Made by a program: the position numbers and the translations under genes | Notes under the pieces: generated by a model | What the model was told of the DNA's origin: nothing | What the model saw: only the letters and a program-made list of their open reading frames with translations | The model's database searches: none | Shown: positions 43,798 through 52,957 of the stretch, piece after piece | Numbering within the stretch: the first letter of the stretch is position 1 | Layout: every line of letters starts with the position of its first letter | Origin: Hyphococcus sp. | GTDB lineage: Bacteria; Pseudomonadota; Alphaproteobacteria; Caulobacterales; Parvularculaceae | Assembly (NCBI GenBank): GCA_021776335.1 | Contig: JAJFGB010000011.1 | Span: 372,001 to 436,000, forward strand | Direction of reading: 5' to 3' | Length of the DNA stretch: 64,000 nucleotides

Positions 43798-44439
43798 ATG
43801 GCGACTCTTGAAATCTATTGGTCTTTTCGCAGCCCTTATTCCTATCTCGCTACTGACCGGTTGATGGGGATCAAACGCGACTATGACGTCAATGTAGATT
43901 TCCGGCCGGTGCGGCCGATCATGATGCGCGAAGAAGGCTTTCTTGAGCAGCAGCGTCCGCAGTTTGTTGCGCACTTTATGAAAGACTTCCTGCGGGAGGG
44001 CGCACGTCTGGGTCTTCCTGTTCAGTGGCCGCGCCCCGATCCAGTGGTAATGGATTCGGATTTGCGCCGGGCTGCGCTTGATCAGCTGCTGATGGACCGG
44101 TTGTTAGGGCTTGGGGTTGCTGCGATTGATGCGGATGGGGGACTGGAATTCGCATGCGCTGCTGCGAGCCGTATTTGGGGAGGTGTGGAGAACTGGCACG
44201 AGGGAACGGTTCTGGAAGAGGCGGCGAGCGACGCTGGCCTGAAGCTTGAGGCGCTTGAAAGCTGGGTTCGTGAAAACCCTGACCAAATCACCACGGTGAT
44301 CGAGGAAAACGAAGCTGAACAATTAAAACATCATTGGGGCGTCCCGCTAATGGTCCTCGACGGCGAGCCTTTTTTTGGTCAGGACCGGATTGAGGCTCTG
44401 ATATGGCGGTTGGACGGGCTTGGGCTAAAGCGCGATTGA
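43798..44439 (+). CDS. 2-hydroxychromene-2-carboxylate isomerase-like (DsbA fold)
   Basis: A 213-residue member of the kappa-class GST/DsbA-like family. EIYWSFRSPYSYLATDRL near the N-terminus carries the FRSPYSYL active-site phrase, with Ser in place of the redox Cys of DsbA. GVPLMVLDGEPFFGQDRIE is the conserved cis-Pro and C-terminal element. It probably isomerises a glutathione-dependent substrate; the classic role in naphthalene breakdown is unlikely without the other genes. A GAAAGGAAG ribosome-binding site precedes the ATG. Confidence 0.85.
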   Translation: MATLEIYWSFRSPYSYLATDRLMGIKRDYDVNVDFRPVRPIMMREEGFLEQQRPQFVAHFMKDFLREGARLGLPVQWPRPDPVVMDSDLRRAALDQLLMDRLLGLGVAAIDADGGLEFACAAASRIWGGVENWHEGTVLEEAASDAGLKLEALESWVRENPDQITTVIEENEAEQLKHHWGVPLMVLDGEPFFGQDRIEALIWRLDGLGLKRD

Positions 44440-44498
44440 GGCGCGTGGACGCGGCGGCGCAAACCGCATATATTTTCGGCTAGCTTGAGGGAGAGCAT

Positions 44499-44801
44499 AT
44501 GAAACACTTTGTAGCGCTTGTAGGTGCTGGTTTGATAATCGCTTCTTGCGCGACGATTTCGCCGCGCGTGCGTATCGAAAACCGCTTGGTTGAGTTTGGG
44601 TTTTCCGAAGAACGGGCCGATTGCCTCGCTGACGAAATGGATGAACGCCTTGAACGGAGCGACCTTGAAGCCGTGGCGGATTTTATCGGTAACCTCAACG
44701 CGGCGTCCTCGCCGGGTGAAACGCTGGATGCGCTTTTGGGCATTGATAATCCGCGTGCTGCGGCAGTGATCGCGCGCGCCGGAATTGCCTGCGCATTCTG
44801 A
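44499..44801 (+). CDS. Small putative lipoprotein, function unknown
   Basis: A 100-residue protein. The N-terminus has a lysine, a hydrophobic run and IIASCA, a plausible lipobox with Cys at about 18. The rest is acidic and helical, with two Cys (C42 and one near the C-terminus). GGGAGAG lies before the ATG. No family is recognised. It is co-directional with the flanking genes, with about 45 bases to the serine hydrolase. Confidence 0.65.
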   Translation: MKHFVALVGAGLIIASCATISPRVRIENRLVEFGFSEERADCLADEMDERLERSDLEAVADFIGNLNAASSPGETLDALLGIDNPRAAAVIARAGIACAF

Positions 44802-44844
44802 TGTTTCCATCTAACGGGCTGAATTTGCCGGCTGGTTCATCGCC

Positions 44845-45981
44845 ATGAATGGTTGGGCTGATTCCCGCGTTCTTCATGCATCCGGCTTCCTGACACAGAA
44901 GTTCGATTTAGTCGGTGAAGCGTTCGCGGAGAATTTTGCTGATGGTCTGGAACTTGGCGCATCCTTTGCGGCGATCGTCGAGGGTGAGCTGGTCGTTGAT
45001 ATTCGCGGCGGCTTTACGGACCGGGCGTGGGAACATGCCTGGTCTGAAGAAACGCTCGCCGGCATCTATTCCAGCGGCAAGGCGATACTGGCGCTCCTAA
45101 TTGCTCATGAAGCAGCAAACGGCCGGCTGGATTATGATTCGCCTGTCGCGGAGTACTGGCCTGAATTCGCTGCGAAAGGCAAAGGCCAAATTACTGTGGC
45201 GCAGGCGCTGTCACATCAGGCCGGCTTGTGCGGGTTTCCTGATGAGATGCCGCCGCAGGACTGGCTCGACTGGGGAGCAATTACCGATCGGCTGGCGGCG
45301 ATGACGCCGTTATGGGCGCCCGGAACCGCCAATGGCTATCACCCGCAGATCTTTGGTTTTCTTGCTGGCGAGCTCTTGCGCCGCGCGACAGGGCGCAGCG
45401 CCGGCGATCTGATCCGTGATTTCGGGTTGCAAATCTTTTGCGGAATGAGCAGTAGCGAAATCGCCCGCGCGGCGTTCATGCCGAAGCCTCCGAAAGCGCC
45501 TGATTTGGGCGAACTCAATGAGTTTACGAAGGTAGCATTTCTAAAACCATGGTCGGCTGCGGCGCGCGTCGATCGTGAAGCGTGGATGGCGGCCGAAATA
45601 CCGGCATCGAACATACATGCCAATGCACGGTCGCTTGCGAGCATACTTCAACCCTTTGTCAATGGCGGCAGATGGGACGGCGGTTCCTACCTCACCCAGG
45701 AAGCGATTGACAGCGCACTAAAGGAACGTTGCCGCGGCGATGATCTCGTCTTGCCATTTGAACTTTCATGGTCGGCAGGACTTATGCGCAATATCAATGG
45801 TCATTTTGGGCCGAACAAAAAGGCCTATGGACATGCGGGCTTTGGGGGGTCCTGTGTGGTGATCGACCCGGAGCGAAAGCTCACAGCTGCTTATGTAATG
45901 AATAAGATGTCACCTTTTCTGGTGGGTGACCCCCGCGCCTTGCGTCTCATTGATGCGCTTTATGAGCGGCTTGATTCCTAA
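44845..45981 (+). CDS. Serine hydrolase, class C beta-lactamase/EstB-like
   Basis: A 378-residue esterase or peptidase of the beta-lactamase class C superfamily. S76-S-G-K79 is the SxxK nucleophile motif, and NGYHPQIFGFLAGELLRR supplies the Tyr of the second motif in the EstB/LACTB form (YH instead of YxN). KAYGHAGFGGS near the C-terminus replaces the KTG motif. No signal peptide is seen, so it is probably cytoplasmic and an esterase rather than an antibiotic-resistance enzyme. It overlaps the convergent small gene by four bases. Confidence 0.88.
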   Translation: MNGWADSRVLHASGFLTQKFDLVGEAFAENFADGLELGASFAAIVEGELVVDIRGGFTDRAWEHAWSEETLAGIYSSGKAILALLIAHEAANGRLDYDSPVAEYWPEFAAKGKGQITVAQALSHQAGLCGFPDEMPPQDWLDWGAITDRLAAMTPLWAPGTANGYHPQIFGFLAGELLRRATGRSAGDLIRDFGLQIFCGMSSSEIARAAFMPKPPKAPDLGELNEFTKVAFLKPWSAAARVDREAWMAAEIPASNIHANARSLASILQPFVNGGRWDGGSYLTQEAIDSALKERCRGDDLVLPFELSWSAGLMRNINGHFGPNKKAYGHAGFGGSCVVIDPERKLTAAYVMNKMSPFLVGDPRALRLIDALYERLDS

Positions 45982-46253
45982 AATTTAAATCGAATATCAA
46001 ACGTAACGAATGCCGGTTGCTGATAGCCTGGATAGACTTTGCCCATGGCTCTGCTTTCATTGAGATGCGCCCGGCGCAACATTGTATCCGCGTGGCCGCG
46101 GCGCCCGACAGCGGATAATTCGAACTGCTTTTCACCAAGCTGAAAGCTGGTGATTGCCCTGGGTGCTGGGCTGACACTGACATTATCGAAGGCCAAAACT
46201 GGTGCGCTGTGTGCCGCGAAAACTGCTGCAAAAGCGAGTGCTCGAAATTGCAT
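45978..46253 (-). CDS. Small exported protein, function unknown
   Basis: A 91-residue protein. A signal peptide, MQFRALAFAAVFAAHSAPVLA, with an AxA-type end, precedes a short beta-rich mature domain ending in PAFVTFDIRFKF. It may be a periplasmic or outer-membrane-associated protein. No family is recognised. The AGGGA just upstream supports the start at 46253. Confidence 0.6.
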   Translation of the reverse strand: MQFRALAFAAVFAAHSAPVLAFDNVSVSPAPRAITSFQLGEKQFELSAVGRRGHADTMLRRAHLNESRAMGKVYPGYQQPAFVTFDIRFKF

Positions 46254-46365
46254 AAATCCCTCCGTCTTTTTTATTGTGTGGCCAAATTGTGACGAGCGGA
46301 AGTGACTGAAATTTTAGGCGCAACGCTGAGTTTTGCCTCAAACTGTTCGGCAAAACATGCTCAAA

Positions 46366-47376
46366 TTAAGTTGAAATTTGTCGCATCAACCAATCAACGA
46401 CAAGCTTATTCAATGCATTGGGTTGTTCCCACATTATCCAATGCCCGCTGTCCCTGATTACGTGTTTTTCAAGGTTCGGAACAATTTTTTCCATGTCGTC
46501 GGCTGTCTCCGGCGGGAGGAAAACATCAAGCTCAGCGCCGATCCAAAGCGACGGCGCACGAACCATTTCATCGCGCCCTTCCATCAACGCCCAATTGCGG
46601 TCGACATTGCGGTAAAGATTGATCCCGCCGTGAAACCCGCTGTGCTGATACGCATCCACATAAATTTTGATGATGTCGTCCGAGACAATCAAATCATTTC
46701 TGTGAGCGGCTTTGCCTGACTGGAAGCGGCCGGGCAAATCATAGATTTCAGGGATTAGCGCCGCCCAGCGTTCTCGCGGCGGCGGCTTTCGAAACATCAT
46801 CTGAACGAAGCGTTCTATATCGGTTTCGAAAATCTTTTCTGCAACGTCGGGTTCCTGGAACTGCACGAAATAATGTTTTTCGGTAAATCGCTTTTTTATA
46901 ATCGTGATCGGCGGCGCCGGCGGGCGAGGGCGCAACGGTGTGCAAACCCCAATGATCCCCGCCACGCGCTCGGGGCGCCATTGACCCATGCTCCAGACGA
47001 TTGCGCCGCCCCAATCATGACCACAAAAAAAGGCTTGTTCGATGTCCAGTGCGTCGAGCAGGGCGGCAAGATCGTCTGTTATATGTTCAATGTCGTAAAG
47101 AGCTTTGTCCGCAGGCGCATCCGAGTAGCCAAAGCCCTTGAGGTCAATCGCGATCACACGAAAGCCAGCGTCGGCCAGGGCATAAATCTGATTTTTCCAT
47201 GAATAGGCGATTTCCGGCCAGCCATGAATGAGCATGATCGGCGGGCGCATGCGTGTCGGATCGCCGTCAGCCTCGTAGGCGGCGAGTCTGACATTGTTGG
47301 CGTCAATAAATTGCCGTTCGGGAAAATCATGAGCCATATTCGTAATGTGCTGTGAATGCGGCGCCATCGCAATCAA
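46366..47376 (-). CDS. Alpha/beta hydrolase, epoxide hydrolase-like
   Basis: A 336-residue alpha/beta hydrolase. The oxyanion-hole motif is HGWPE, the nucleophile is the Asp of FCGHDWGGAIVW, and the catalytic His is in IRDSGHWIMWEQP. The HGWPE/GHDWGG pair is typical of epoxide hydrolases, which open epoxides to diols, though fluoroacetate or haloalkane dehalogenases share the fold. A second possible start is MAHDFPERQF, 13 codons in. It is divergent from the thioesterase. Confidence 0.88.
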   Translation of the reverse strand: MIAMAPHSQHITNMAHDFPERQFIDANNVRLAAYEADGDPTRMRPPIMLIHGWPEIAYSWKNQIYALADAGFRVIAIDLKGFGYSDAPADKALYDIEHITDDLAALLDALDIEQAFFCGHDWGGAIVWSMGQWRPERVAGIIGVCTPLRPRPPAPPITIIKKRFTEKHYFVQFQEPDVAEKIFETDIERFVQMMFRKPPPRERWAALIPEIYDLPGRFQSGKAAHRNDLIVSDDIIKIYVDAYQHSGFHGGINLYRNVDRNWALMEGRDEMVRAPSLWIGAELDVFLPPETADDMEKIVPNLEKHVIRDSGHWIMWEQPNALNKLVVDWLMRQIST

Positions 47377-47440
47377 AGGCTACAGTCCTGCTGCGCTTTT
47401 TTGTTTTCATTTGATCGCTGCACGGTTAGACGCGTGGCTT

Positions 47441-47869
47441 ATGGCTGCTCAGGTTCCCCCTCAAGATGTCAGGTCCGCGCCGCCGGGCTGGGTGCTGCAA
47501 TCTCATATGCAGACCTTTAGCGGACATGCCGGGCCTTTTTACCGGCGCGAAGACGGGCCGGCGTCGGGTATGGGTTTTTACGCCGAACCGCATCACGCTA
47601 ATCTTGGCAATGTGGTTCATGGCGGCGCGTTGATGACCCTTGCCGATATGTCGCTTTTTGACATTTGCTTTCGAGCTGCCGGACGGCTTAAGGCCGTTAC
47701 CGTAACTATGAATGCAGAGTTTATCGGGCCGGGCCCCATTGGCGAATTTATCGAGGCGAGTGGTGAAATGACCAGAGCTGGAAAAAGCCTGTTATTTGCA
47801 CGCGGATTGATCACCGCGAATGGTAATTCGATATTGAGTTTTTCCGGGACTCTTAAGCGGGTTTCGTAG
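47441..47869 (+). CDS. PaaI-family acyl-CoA thioesterase
   Basis: A 142-residue hotdog-fold thioesterase. HHANLGNVVHGGALMTLADM holds the HGG active-site region of the PaaI/4HBT family, and VTMNAEFIGPGPIGEFIEAS is the following strand pair. It likely releases CoA from acyl or aromatic thioesters; the substrate is unknown. The ATG at 47441 begins MAAQVPPQDV; the open frame further upstream overlaps the hydrolase promoter. Its 3' end overlaps the convergent rarD by 17 bases. Confidence 0.85.
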   Translation: MAAQVPPQDVRSAPPGWVLQSHMQTFSGHAGPFYRREDGPASGMGFYAEPHHANLGNVVHGGALMTLADMSLFDICFRAAGRLKAVTVTMNAEFIGPGPIGEFIEASGEMTRAGKSLLFARGLITANGNSILSFSGTLKRVS

Positions 47870-48785
47870 TGCGTGCTGCACGATTGACGCGCACAGCGTC
47901 GAAGCTGAAAATCGCAAGCGCTGTCCAGATCAATCCAAAACATATGCCATGGGCCAGCGAGAAAGTTTCGCCGTAATAGATGCCGAGAATAAACTGTAGC
48001 GTCGGTCCGATATATTGCATAAATCCGAGCGTTGTCAGTTTTAGGCGTCGCGCGGCGAGAGCGAAAAGCACAAGCGGCAACACGGTCACTGGACCTGCCA
48101 AAATCAGCATGGAGTCCATGGTGATATCGCCGGACAGAAAAACAGCGTGCCCGGCTTGCATCAGCCAAATAAGATAGAACAGCGCCAGTGGCGTCAGCAT
48201 CACAACTTCGATAAAAAGACCGGGCATGGCGCCGACATTGGTGGTTTTGCGAATATAGCCGTAGGCCGTGAACAGCACCGCAAGGGCAATAGAGACCCAT
48301 GGAAAAGCGCCCCCGCCAAAGGTCAAAATCAGAACGCCTGTCGTTGCAAGCCCGACCGCGACAATCTGGATACGCCGCAATTTTTCACCGAGGACAAAAA
48401 CACCCGCGGCGACATACATGATCGGATTGATAAAATAGCCAAGGCTGGCCTCAAGCACCCTGTCATGAATGACCGCCCAAACGTAAATGAGCCAGTTCGC
48501 GGAGATGGAGACCGCGGCGATCGCGAGCATGAGGAGTACGCGCCGATCGGTGAAGGCGCGTTGAACCTCAGGCCATTGCTTTCGAAGCGTCAGGAGCAAT
48601 GCGCCAAAGGGGACCGACCATAAAATCCGGTGCGCCAGAATTTCAAGTGCGGAAACGCCTTCCAGCGATTTCAAATAAATCGGAAAAAGGCCCCAGAGCG
48701 TATAGGCGCCGGCGGCAAACAAAATCCCGTTGCGAATATTAAGCCGCGCCGTGCCGGCTGAATCTTTAATGGAAGTATTTGTCAT
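47853..48785 (-). CDS. rarD: EamA-family transporter RarD
   Basis: A 310-residue ten-helix drug/metabolite transporter of the EamA superfamily. GAYTLWGLFPIYLKSL, LAHRILWSVPFGALLL and LTTLGFMQYIGPTLQFILGI are the conserved RarD phrases. RarD proteins are named for chloramphenicol sensitivity in Pseudomonas; the natural substrate is unknown. The 5' end overlaps the sulfotransferase gene by 20 bases, so the two are coupled. Confidence 0.93.
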   Translation of the reverse strand: MTNTSIKDSAGTARLNIRNGILFAAGAYTLWGLFPIYLKSLEGVSALEILAHRILWSVPFGALLLTLRKQWPEVQRAFTDRRVLLMLAIAAVSISANWLIYVWAVIHDRVLEASLGYFINPIMYVAAGVFVLGEKLRRIQIVAVGLATTGVLILTFGGGAFPWVSIALAVLFTAYGYIRKTTNVGAMPGLFIEVVMLTPLALFYLIWLMQAGHAVFLSGDITMDSMLILAGPVTVLPLVLFALAARRLKLTTLGFMQYIGPTLQFILGIYYGETFSLAHGICFGLIWTALAIFSFDAVRVNRAARTTKPA

Positions 48786-50190
48786 AGATCGGCGCCAGAT
48801 GTTTTTCGTAACGCTGCCACGATCCGACAGCTTTGTTGTTTAAGGGTTGGCGTACTTGCGCCAAGCTGGCGGTCGCGACGGCGCCGGCGTCTTCATAAAA
48901 ATTCGCCCAATCGTCCGGGCGTTCTTTGCCAAGTCGTTTAAACATGTCAGCGGTGACTTTGTCTGGGTGGGTTACGAGCTCTTCATAAGGCACCTGAATA
49001 ACGTCGTCCCCATATATGTCAGCCCAATGTTCGCTGAGTTGATCCTGAGCGAGAATGGCTTTGGCGCAATCGTCAAGGTTCTGCGCCCATTCATTGGCGG
49101 ATATGCGCGATCGGAAGCATGACCAGACAACGTCGCGCGGATCGCGTTTTGTCCAGACGACCTTGGTTGCCGGAAAGATTATCCGAATGAGACCGGCATA
49201 ATAATAATTGGTGACAGATTTGTCTGTATAGGTCTTGCTGGCGCCGAAGCGCTTGCGTACCGCTGTCAAATAGGCCTGCGCCATTTTTCGCCAGTCACTG
49301 TTTTTGTACTGTTGAGCGCGCGCCATATCGGGCGGCTCCATGCTGAGTAGTCGAAGGGTTGCAAGGCGCAGCAGCGTATGTTCGCCCGTCGGCGCGATGC
49401 TCGGTGCTGTCGTGAGGATTTGCTCGACCAGGGATGAGCCTGACCGCGGTGCAGTAAGAATGAAAATGATGTTGTCGTCGACGCCTTCGCTTTGCAGCTG
49501 ATTGATCAGGGCGGGCGTAAACGTTGTGCGCAGGCGGTCGAGATAGCCAAGCAGCGGTTGTAAATTAAAAGGTGAAAGGCGCTGGCGCAGTGCGGCGCCG
49601 TTGGCGATGAAATAAAACGCTTGATCAACATCATCGGCATAATCATGAGCGCGCCCCAGTGCATAATATAAGGGGATCAGTTCTGCCGGCGACGTTAGCT
49701 TTTTTGTCAGGGCGCTCATTGTGGCCAAGTCGGCATTTAAGTCTTCATAACCGTTGAGCAGTGCGATCTGTTCCCACGCAGGGCTGTGGTTTGGATGCAG
49801 CGCCAAGGCGCGGCGTAACAAAGAAAGCGCCTCTGCCCGATTGCCTAGGCGGGCTTGAAATACGCCTTCCAGATAGTAGCCATCCGCAGCCGCCGCTGGT
49901 TTTTGCTGTAGTGTTCGGGCGAGCGCCGCCGCTTCTTTATGTTTTGCGACACCGCTCAGTGCGGTGATCATGCTGATTTGTCGATGCGGATCGGCCGGCG
50001 CCTGCGCCAACCAGGCTTCCGCGGCGGCAAGCGCGGTATCGTGATCACCCAGGCTTTCGGCCGTGCGCATCACAGCATTCCAGTCGGCGGGCGCCTTGTT
50101 TTTTTTTCTGACCAGTTTTTGGAGCGCGGTGGCAGCCTCAGTGAGCTGGCGCGCAGCGATCATCTCCGAGATTTGTTGAAGTGAAGCCAC
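48766..50190 (-). CDS. TPR-repeat sulfotransferase
   Basis: A 474-residue protein. Residues about 1-215 are tetratricopeptide-like helices (DHDTALAAAEAWLAQAPADP; NRAEALSLLRRALALHPNHS). Residues about 235-470 are a PAPS-dependent sulfotransferase: FILTAPRSGSSLVEQIL is the 5'-phosphosulfate loop and VVWTKRDPRDVVWSCF the 3'-phosphate site. Related proteins modify peptides or carbohydrates. It overlaps rarD and starts 10 bases after asd on the same strand, giving an asd-sulfotransferase-rarD unit. Confidence 0.9.
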   Translation of the reverse strand: MASLQQISEMIAARQLTEAATALQKLVRKKNKAPADWNAVMRTAESLGDHDTALAAAEAWLAQAPADPHRQISMITALSGVAKHKEAAALARTLQQKPAAAADGYYLEGVFQARLGNRAEALSLLRRALALHPNHSPAWEQIALLNGYEDLNADLATMSALTKKLTSPAELIPLYYALGRAHDYADDVDQAFYFIANGAALRQRLSPFNLQPLLGYLDRLRTTFTPALINQLQSEGVDDNIIFILTAPRSGSSLVEQILTTAPSIAPTGEHTLLRLATLRLLSMEPPDMARAQQYKNSDWRKMAQAYLTAVRKRFGASKTYTDKSVTNYYYAGLIRIIFPATKVVWTKRDPRDVVWSCFRSRISANEWAQNLDDCAKAILAQDQLSEHWADIYGDDVIQVPYEELVTHPDKVTADMFKRLGKERPDDWANFYEDAGAVATASLAQVRQPLNNKAVGSWQRYEKHLAPIYDKYFH

Positions 50191-50199
50191 CTGAAATCG

Positions 50200-51222
50200 C
50201 TAGGCCGCGGCCAGAAGGCTGCGGTTGATCAGGGTTTCCGCAATTTGGACTGCGTTGAGCGCTGCGCCTTTGCGCAAATTGTCGGAGACACACCAAAAGG
50301 CGAGGCCGTTATCAACAGTCGGATCCACTCTTATGCGACTGACAAAGGTTGCGAAATCGCCGACGCACTCGACTGGCGTCACATAGCCGCCATCCTCGCG
50401 TTTATCGACAACCAGTAGACCGGGCGCCACGCGCAGGATTTCGCGGGCTTCATCGTCGGAAATTTCATTCTCAAATTCGACATTAACGGCTTCAGCGTGA
50501 CCTACAAAAGTCGGTACGCGCACGCAGGTCGCCGTCAATTTTATTTTTGTATCGAGAATTTTCTTTGTCTCCGCCATCATCTTCCATTCTTCCTTGGTAA
50601 AGCCGTCTTCCATAAAGACGTCGATATGCGGAATGACATTGAAAGCGATCTGCTTTGTAAATTCCGATGGCGTTGGATCGTCATTGACGTAGATGCCTTT
50701 GGTCTGCGTGAACAACTCGTCCATTGCAGATTTCCCTTTGCCTGATGTGGATTGATAAGTTGAAACAACAACGCGCTTGATAGTTGCGACGTCATGCAAG
50801 GGTTTAAGGGCTACAACCAGCTGCGCCGTCGAGCAGTTGGGGTTGGCGATGATGTTCTTTTTTGAAAATCCGCGCACCGCATCCGCATTCACTTCGGGAA
50901 CAATCAACGGCACATCCGGATCCATGCGAAAGTGGGACGAATTATCGATGACGATGGCGCCGGCTTTCGCAGCTTTCGGCGCCCATTCTTTCGAAACAGC
51001 ACCGCCAGCTGCGAAAAGTGCAATTTGGACTTTTGAAAAATCAAATCCCTCAAGGTCGCGGCACTTGAGCGTTTTGTCACCATAGGAAACTTCACGGCCG
51101 ATTGACTGGCGCGAGGCGAGTGCAAAGACTTCGCCGACCGGGAACATCCGCTCCTCGAGGATAGCGAGTATTTCCTGACCTACATTGCCGGTGGCGCCGA
51201 CGACTGCGACATTGACTTCCAT
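50200..51222 (-). CDS. asd: Aspartate-semialdehyde dehydrogenase
   Basis: A 340-residue enzyme that reduces aspartyl phosphate to the semialdehyde for lysine, threonine, methionine and diaminopimelate synthesis. VAVVGATGNVGQEILAIL binds NADP, NPNCSTAQLVVAL holds the catalytic Cys, and VPTFVGHAEAVNVEFE the conserved His. The start at 51222 is preferred: an upstream in-frame ATG at 51234 provides ATGGAG, whose GGAG is the Shine-Dalgarno six bases before 51222. Diaminopimelate made through Asd is needed for the peptidoglycan that the neighbouring LD-carboxypeptidase and Mpl recycle. Confidence 0.95.
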   Translation of the reverse strand: MEVNVAVVGATGNVGQEILAILEERMFPVGEVFALASRQSIGREVSYGDKTLKCRDLEGFDFSKVQIALFAAGGAVSKEWAPKAAKAGAIVIDNSSHFRMDPDVPLIVPEVNADAVRGFSKKNIIANPNCSTAQLVVALKPLHDVATIKRVVVSTYQSTSGKGKSAMDELFTQTKGIYVNDDPTPSEFTKQIAFNVIPHIDVFMEDGFTKEEWKMMAETKKILDTKIKLTATCVRVPTFVGHAEAVNVEFENEISDDEAREILRVAPGLLVVDKREDGGYVTPVECVGDFATFVSRIRVDPTVDNGLAFWCVSDNLRKGAALNAVQIAETLINRSLLAAA

Positions 51223-51345
51223 TTCAAACTCCATAGCGGGCCTGCGACAGACGCCGATATGCGCGGCGTGTCAAGCGTGTGTTTTCTGAGCACGAGCACG
51301 CATTTTCCAGCGATAAATTATAATATTAGGGATAGGGGGCCTATC

Positions 51346-51373
51346 AAAAAAACAGCCTGATGGGCGCAGGCTG
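51346..51373 (-). terminator. Intrinsic terminator of the sulfotransferase gene
   Basis: On the minus strand: the stem CAGCCTG/CAGGCTG (51373-51367 with 51359-51353), a seven-base loop and seven T. The hairpin begins directly after the stop codon. Confidence 0.85.
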
Positions 51374-52012
51374 CTATTGCAGGCGCTCGGGAAGCGGTGC
51401 GATGCCCGCCAAGAGCAGCAATTTGCGTTTTACCCGATAAGCCAGGGAAAGGCGCCGAGCGCCGGTATTTTTGGCCGGGAACGGCGCGTCCGGCGCCGTC
51501 CTGTCGAGAAAAGTACAGAGCTTTTCCCAACCATCGCCTTCGGCGAGGTTCATTTCCAGCAAATCGCCCGGCCGGGCCTGAAAATACTCCCGCACGTCAG
51601 CAATGTGGGCTTCATAGACAGCAACCCAACGATCCTTATGGCCGCGCGCGCGTGCATATTCACGGCCATAGGCGAAAGCATTTAACTCGGTCGCCTGATG
51701 GCCGAAATGATTATCAAGTGATTGAAACCAAGCGCTCGTATCGCGCACCGTCAATATGAATTTTGAACCCGGGAAAGCTTCGTCAAGCTCGCGATAGAAA
51801 TGCGGCCAGGGCATGTCTTCAGCGGCGTCAAATTTTTCCATCATTTCGATGCAGCATCGGGCGCCTTTGGTTGCGACGTCTTCCGCGGTCCAGTCAAGGC
51901 CAACAGTGCCGGAGACGCGAAACCCCAGTTGGGTTAGCGCGGCATAAAGCGAGGTTGTGCCCGTTTTGTGAAAGCCAATGCAGAAGACTTTAGGCGGTGC
52001 GGTCATGTACAA
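51374..52012 (-). CDS. Sulfotransferase family protein
   Basis: A 212-residue sulfotransferase. FCIGFHKTGTTSLYAALTQL at the N-terminus is the PAPS loop (HKTGTTS), and KFILTVRDTSAWFQSLDNHF the 3'-phosphate-binding strand and helix. It belongs to the small Sulfotransfer_4-like group, whose acceptors are mostly unknown. It starts 29 bases after the LD-carboxypeptidase gene and is closed by a strong terminator. It is a second, unrelated sulfotransferase within 4 kb. Confidence 0.85.
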   Translation of the reverse strand: MYMTAPPKVFCIGFHKTGTTSLYAALTQLGFRVSGTVGLDWTAEDVATKGARCCIEMMEKFDAAEDMPWPHFYRELDEAFPGSKFILTVRDTSAWFQSLDNHFGHQATELNAFAYGREYARARGHKDRWVAVYEAHIADVREYFQARPGDLLEMNLAEGDGWEKLCTFLDRTAPDAPFPAKNTGARRLSLAYRVKRKLLLLAGIAPLPERLQ

Positions 52013-52041
52013 GAGTTTAACGTCGCCGCGTTAAACCTGTC

Positions 52042-52899
52042 TTAAGAGGTCTCGCCAGAGGCCTTGTAGCCGCCGAACGGAACGATCTTGTTCGCCGCGT
52101 CATGGCCGATATCGGCGCGGCCAAGATAGGAAACGCCAGTCTTCGCGCACCAATGCTTGGCGATTTCTTCTTCAGTTTGTCCAAAAGGCCGATCATTTTC
52201 AGGTATATTGTTGATACGGCCAAGCATGATCCCGGCGGCGTTCTTAACCCCGGGATTGGCGAAGATTGTGAACATTGCCCGGTCAATCCGATAAAGATAT
52301 TCGCCAATATCCTCGAGCATAATGATGTGACCACTGAGGTCGGGCATCCAGGGCGCGCCCACCATGTGGGCGAGAAGCGTGATGTTGAAAGCGACGGTTT
52401 GTTTGCCTGACTTTGCCGCAGCCTCCAGCGTGTCGGTGTCGCGGTGAACCAGATAAGCAAGCGCACGGGCGACCGCGTTTTCACCATCATCGCGCGACAG
52501 GTCCAGAGGCATCGGTCCGTGTACCGGCCAGCCAACGCCTTGCCCGTATAGTCGGGCGAGCAAAACCCCTGCATCAGAATAGCCCAGAAATATTTTTTTA
52601 CGCGCGGCATCGGTTAGTTGTGCGAATATGCCGTCGTCAAGATTTCCAGCGCCGTAGCCGCCGCGGGCAAACCATACTGCGTCATAAATCGGGTCATTAG
52701 AAACTTCGAGGAATGCGGCGCTGCGCTGCGCATCCGTCCCGGCGAAATGTCCAGCGCTGAGGAAACATTGCTGATGAAAGTGGAGTTTGACGCTCTCGCC
52801 AAAGCGCGCAGCCGTAATCTCGCCGGTTTTCTCGGCCAATTCTCGGGTGATTGGTCCGCCGGGGCAGACAAGGGCGATATGAGTGGTGGTTTTTGCCAT
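52042..52899 (-). CDS. ldcA: LD-carboxypeptidase, S66 family
   Basis: A 285-residue S66 serine peptidase. The nucleophile elbow is FLGYSDAGVLL (Ser), the Glu lies in MLEDIGEYLYRIDRAM and the His in DIGHDAANKIVPFGG. Family members trim the terminal D-Ala from the murein tetrapeptide (LdcA) or cleave microcin C (MccF). No leader or signal peptide is seen, so it is cytoplasmic. It is divergent, 58 bases apart, from a Mur-ligase of the Mpl type, which uses the tripeptide that LdcA makes; this supports the LdcA role. Confidence 0.88.
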   Translation of the reverse strand: MAKTTTHIALVCPGGPITRELAEKTGEITAARFGESVKLHFHQQCFLSAGHFAGTDAQRSAAFLEVSNDPIYDAVWFARGGYGAGNLDDGIFAQLTDAARKKIFLGYSDAGVLLARLYGQGVGWPVHGPMPLDLSRDDGENAVARALAYLVHRDTDTLEAAAKSGKQTVAFNITLLAHMVGAPWMPDLSGHIIMLEDIGEYLYRIDRAMFTIFANPGVKNAAGIMLGRINNIPENDRPFGQTEEEIAKHWCAKTGVSYLGRADIGHDAANKIVPFGGYKASGETS

Positions 52900-52957
52900 C
52901 GAACAACGCTTCTGTGATTACCACTTATTTCTTAATTTCGGTTACAGCGATCCGGCG

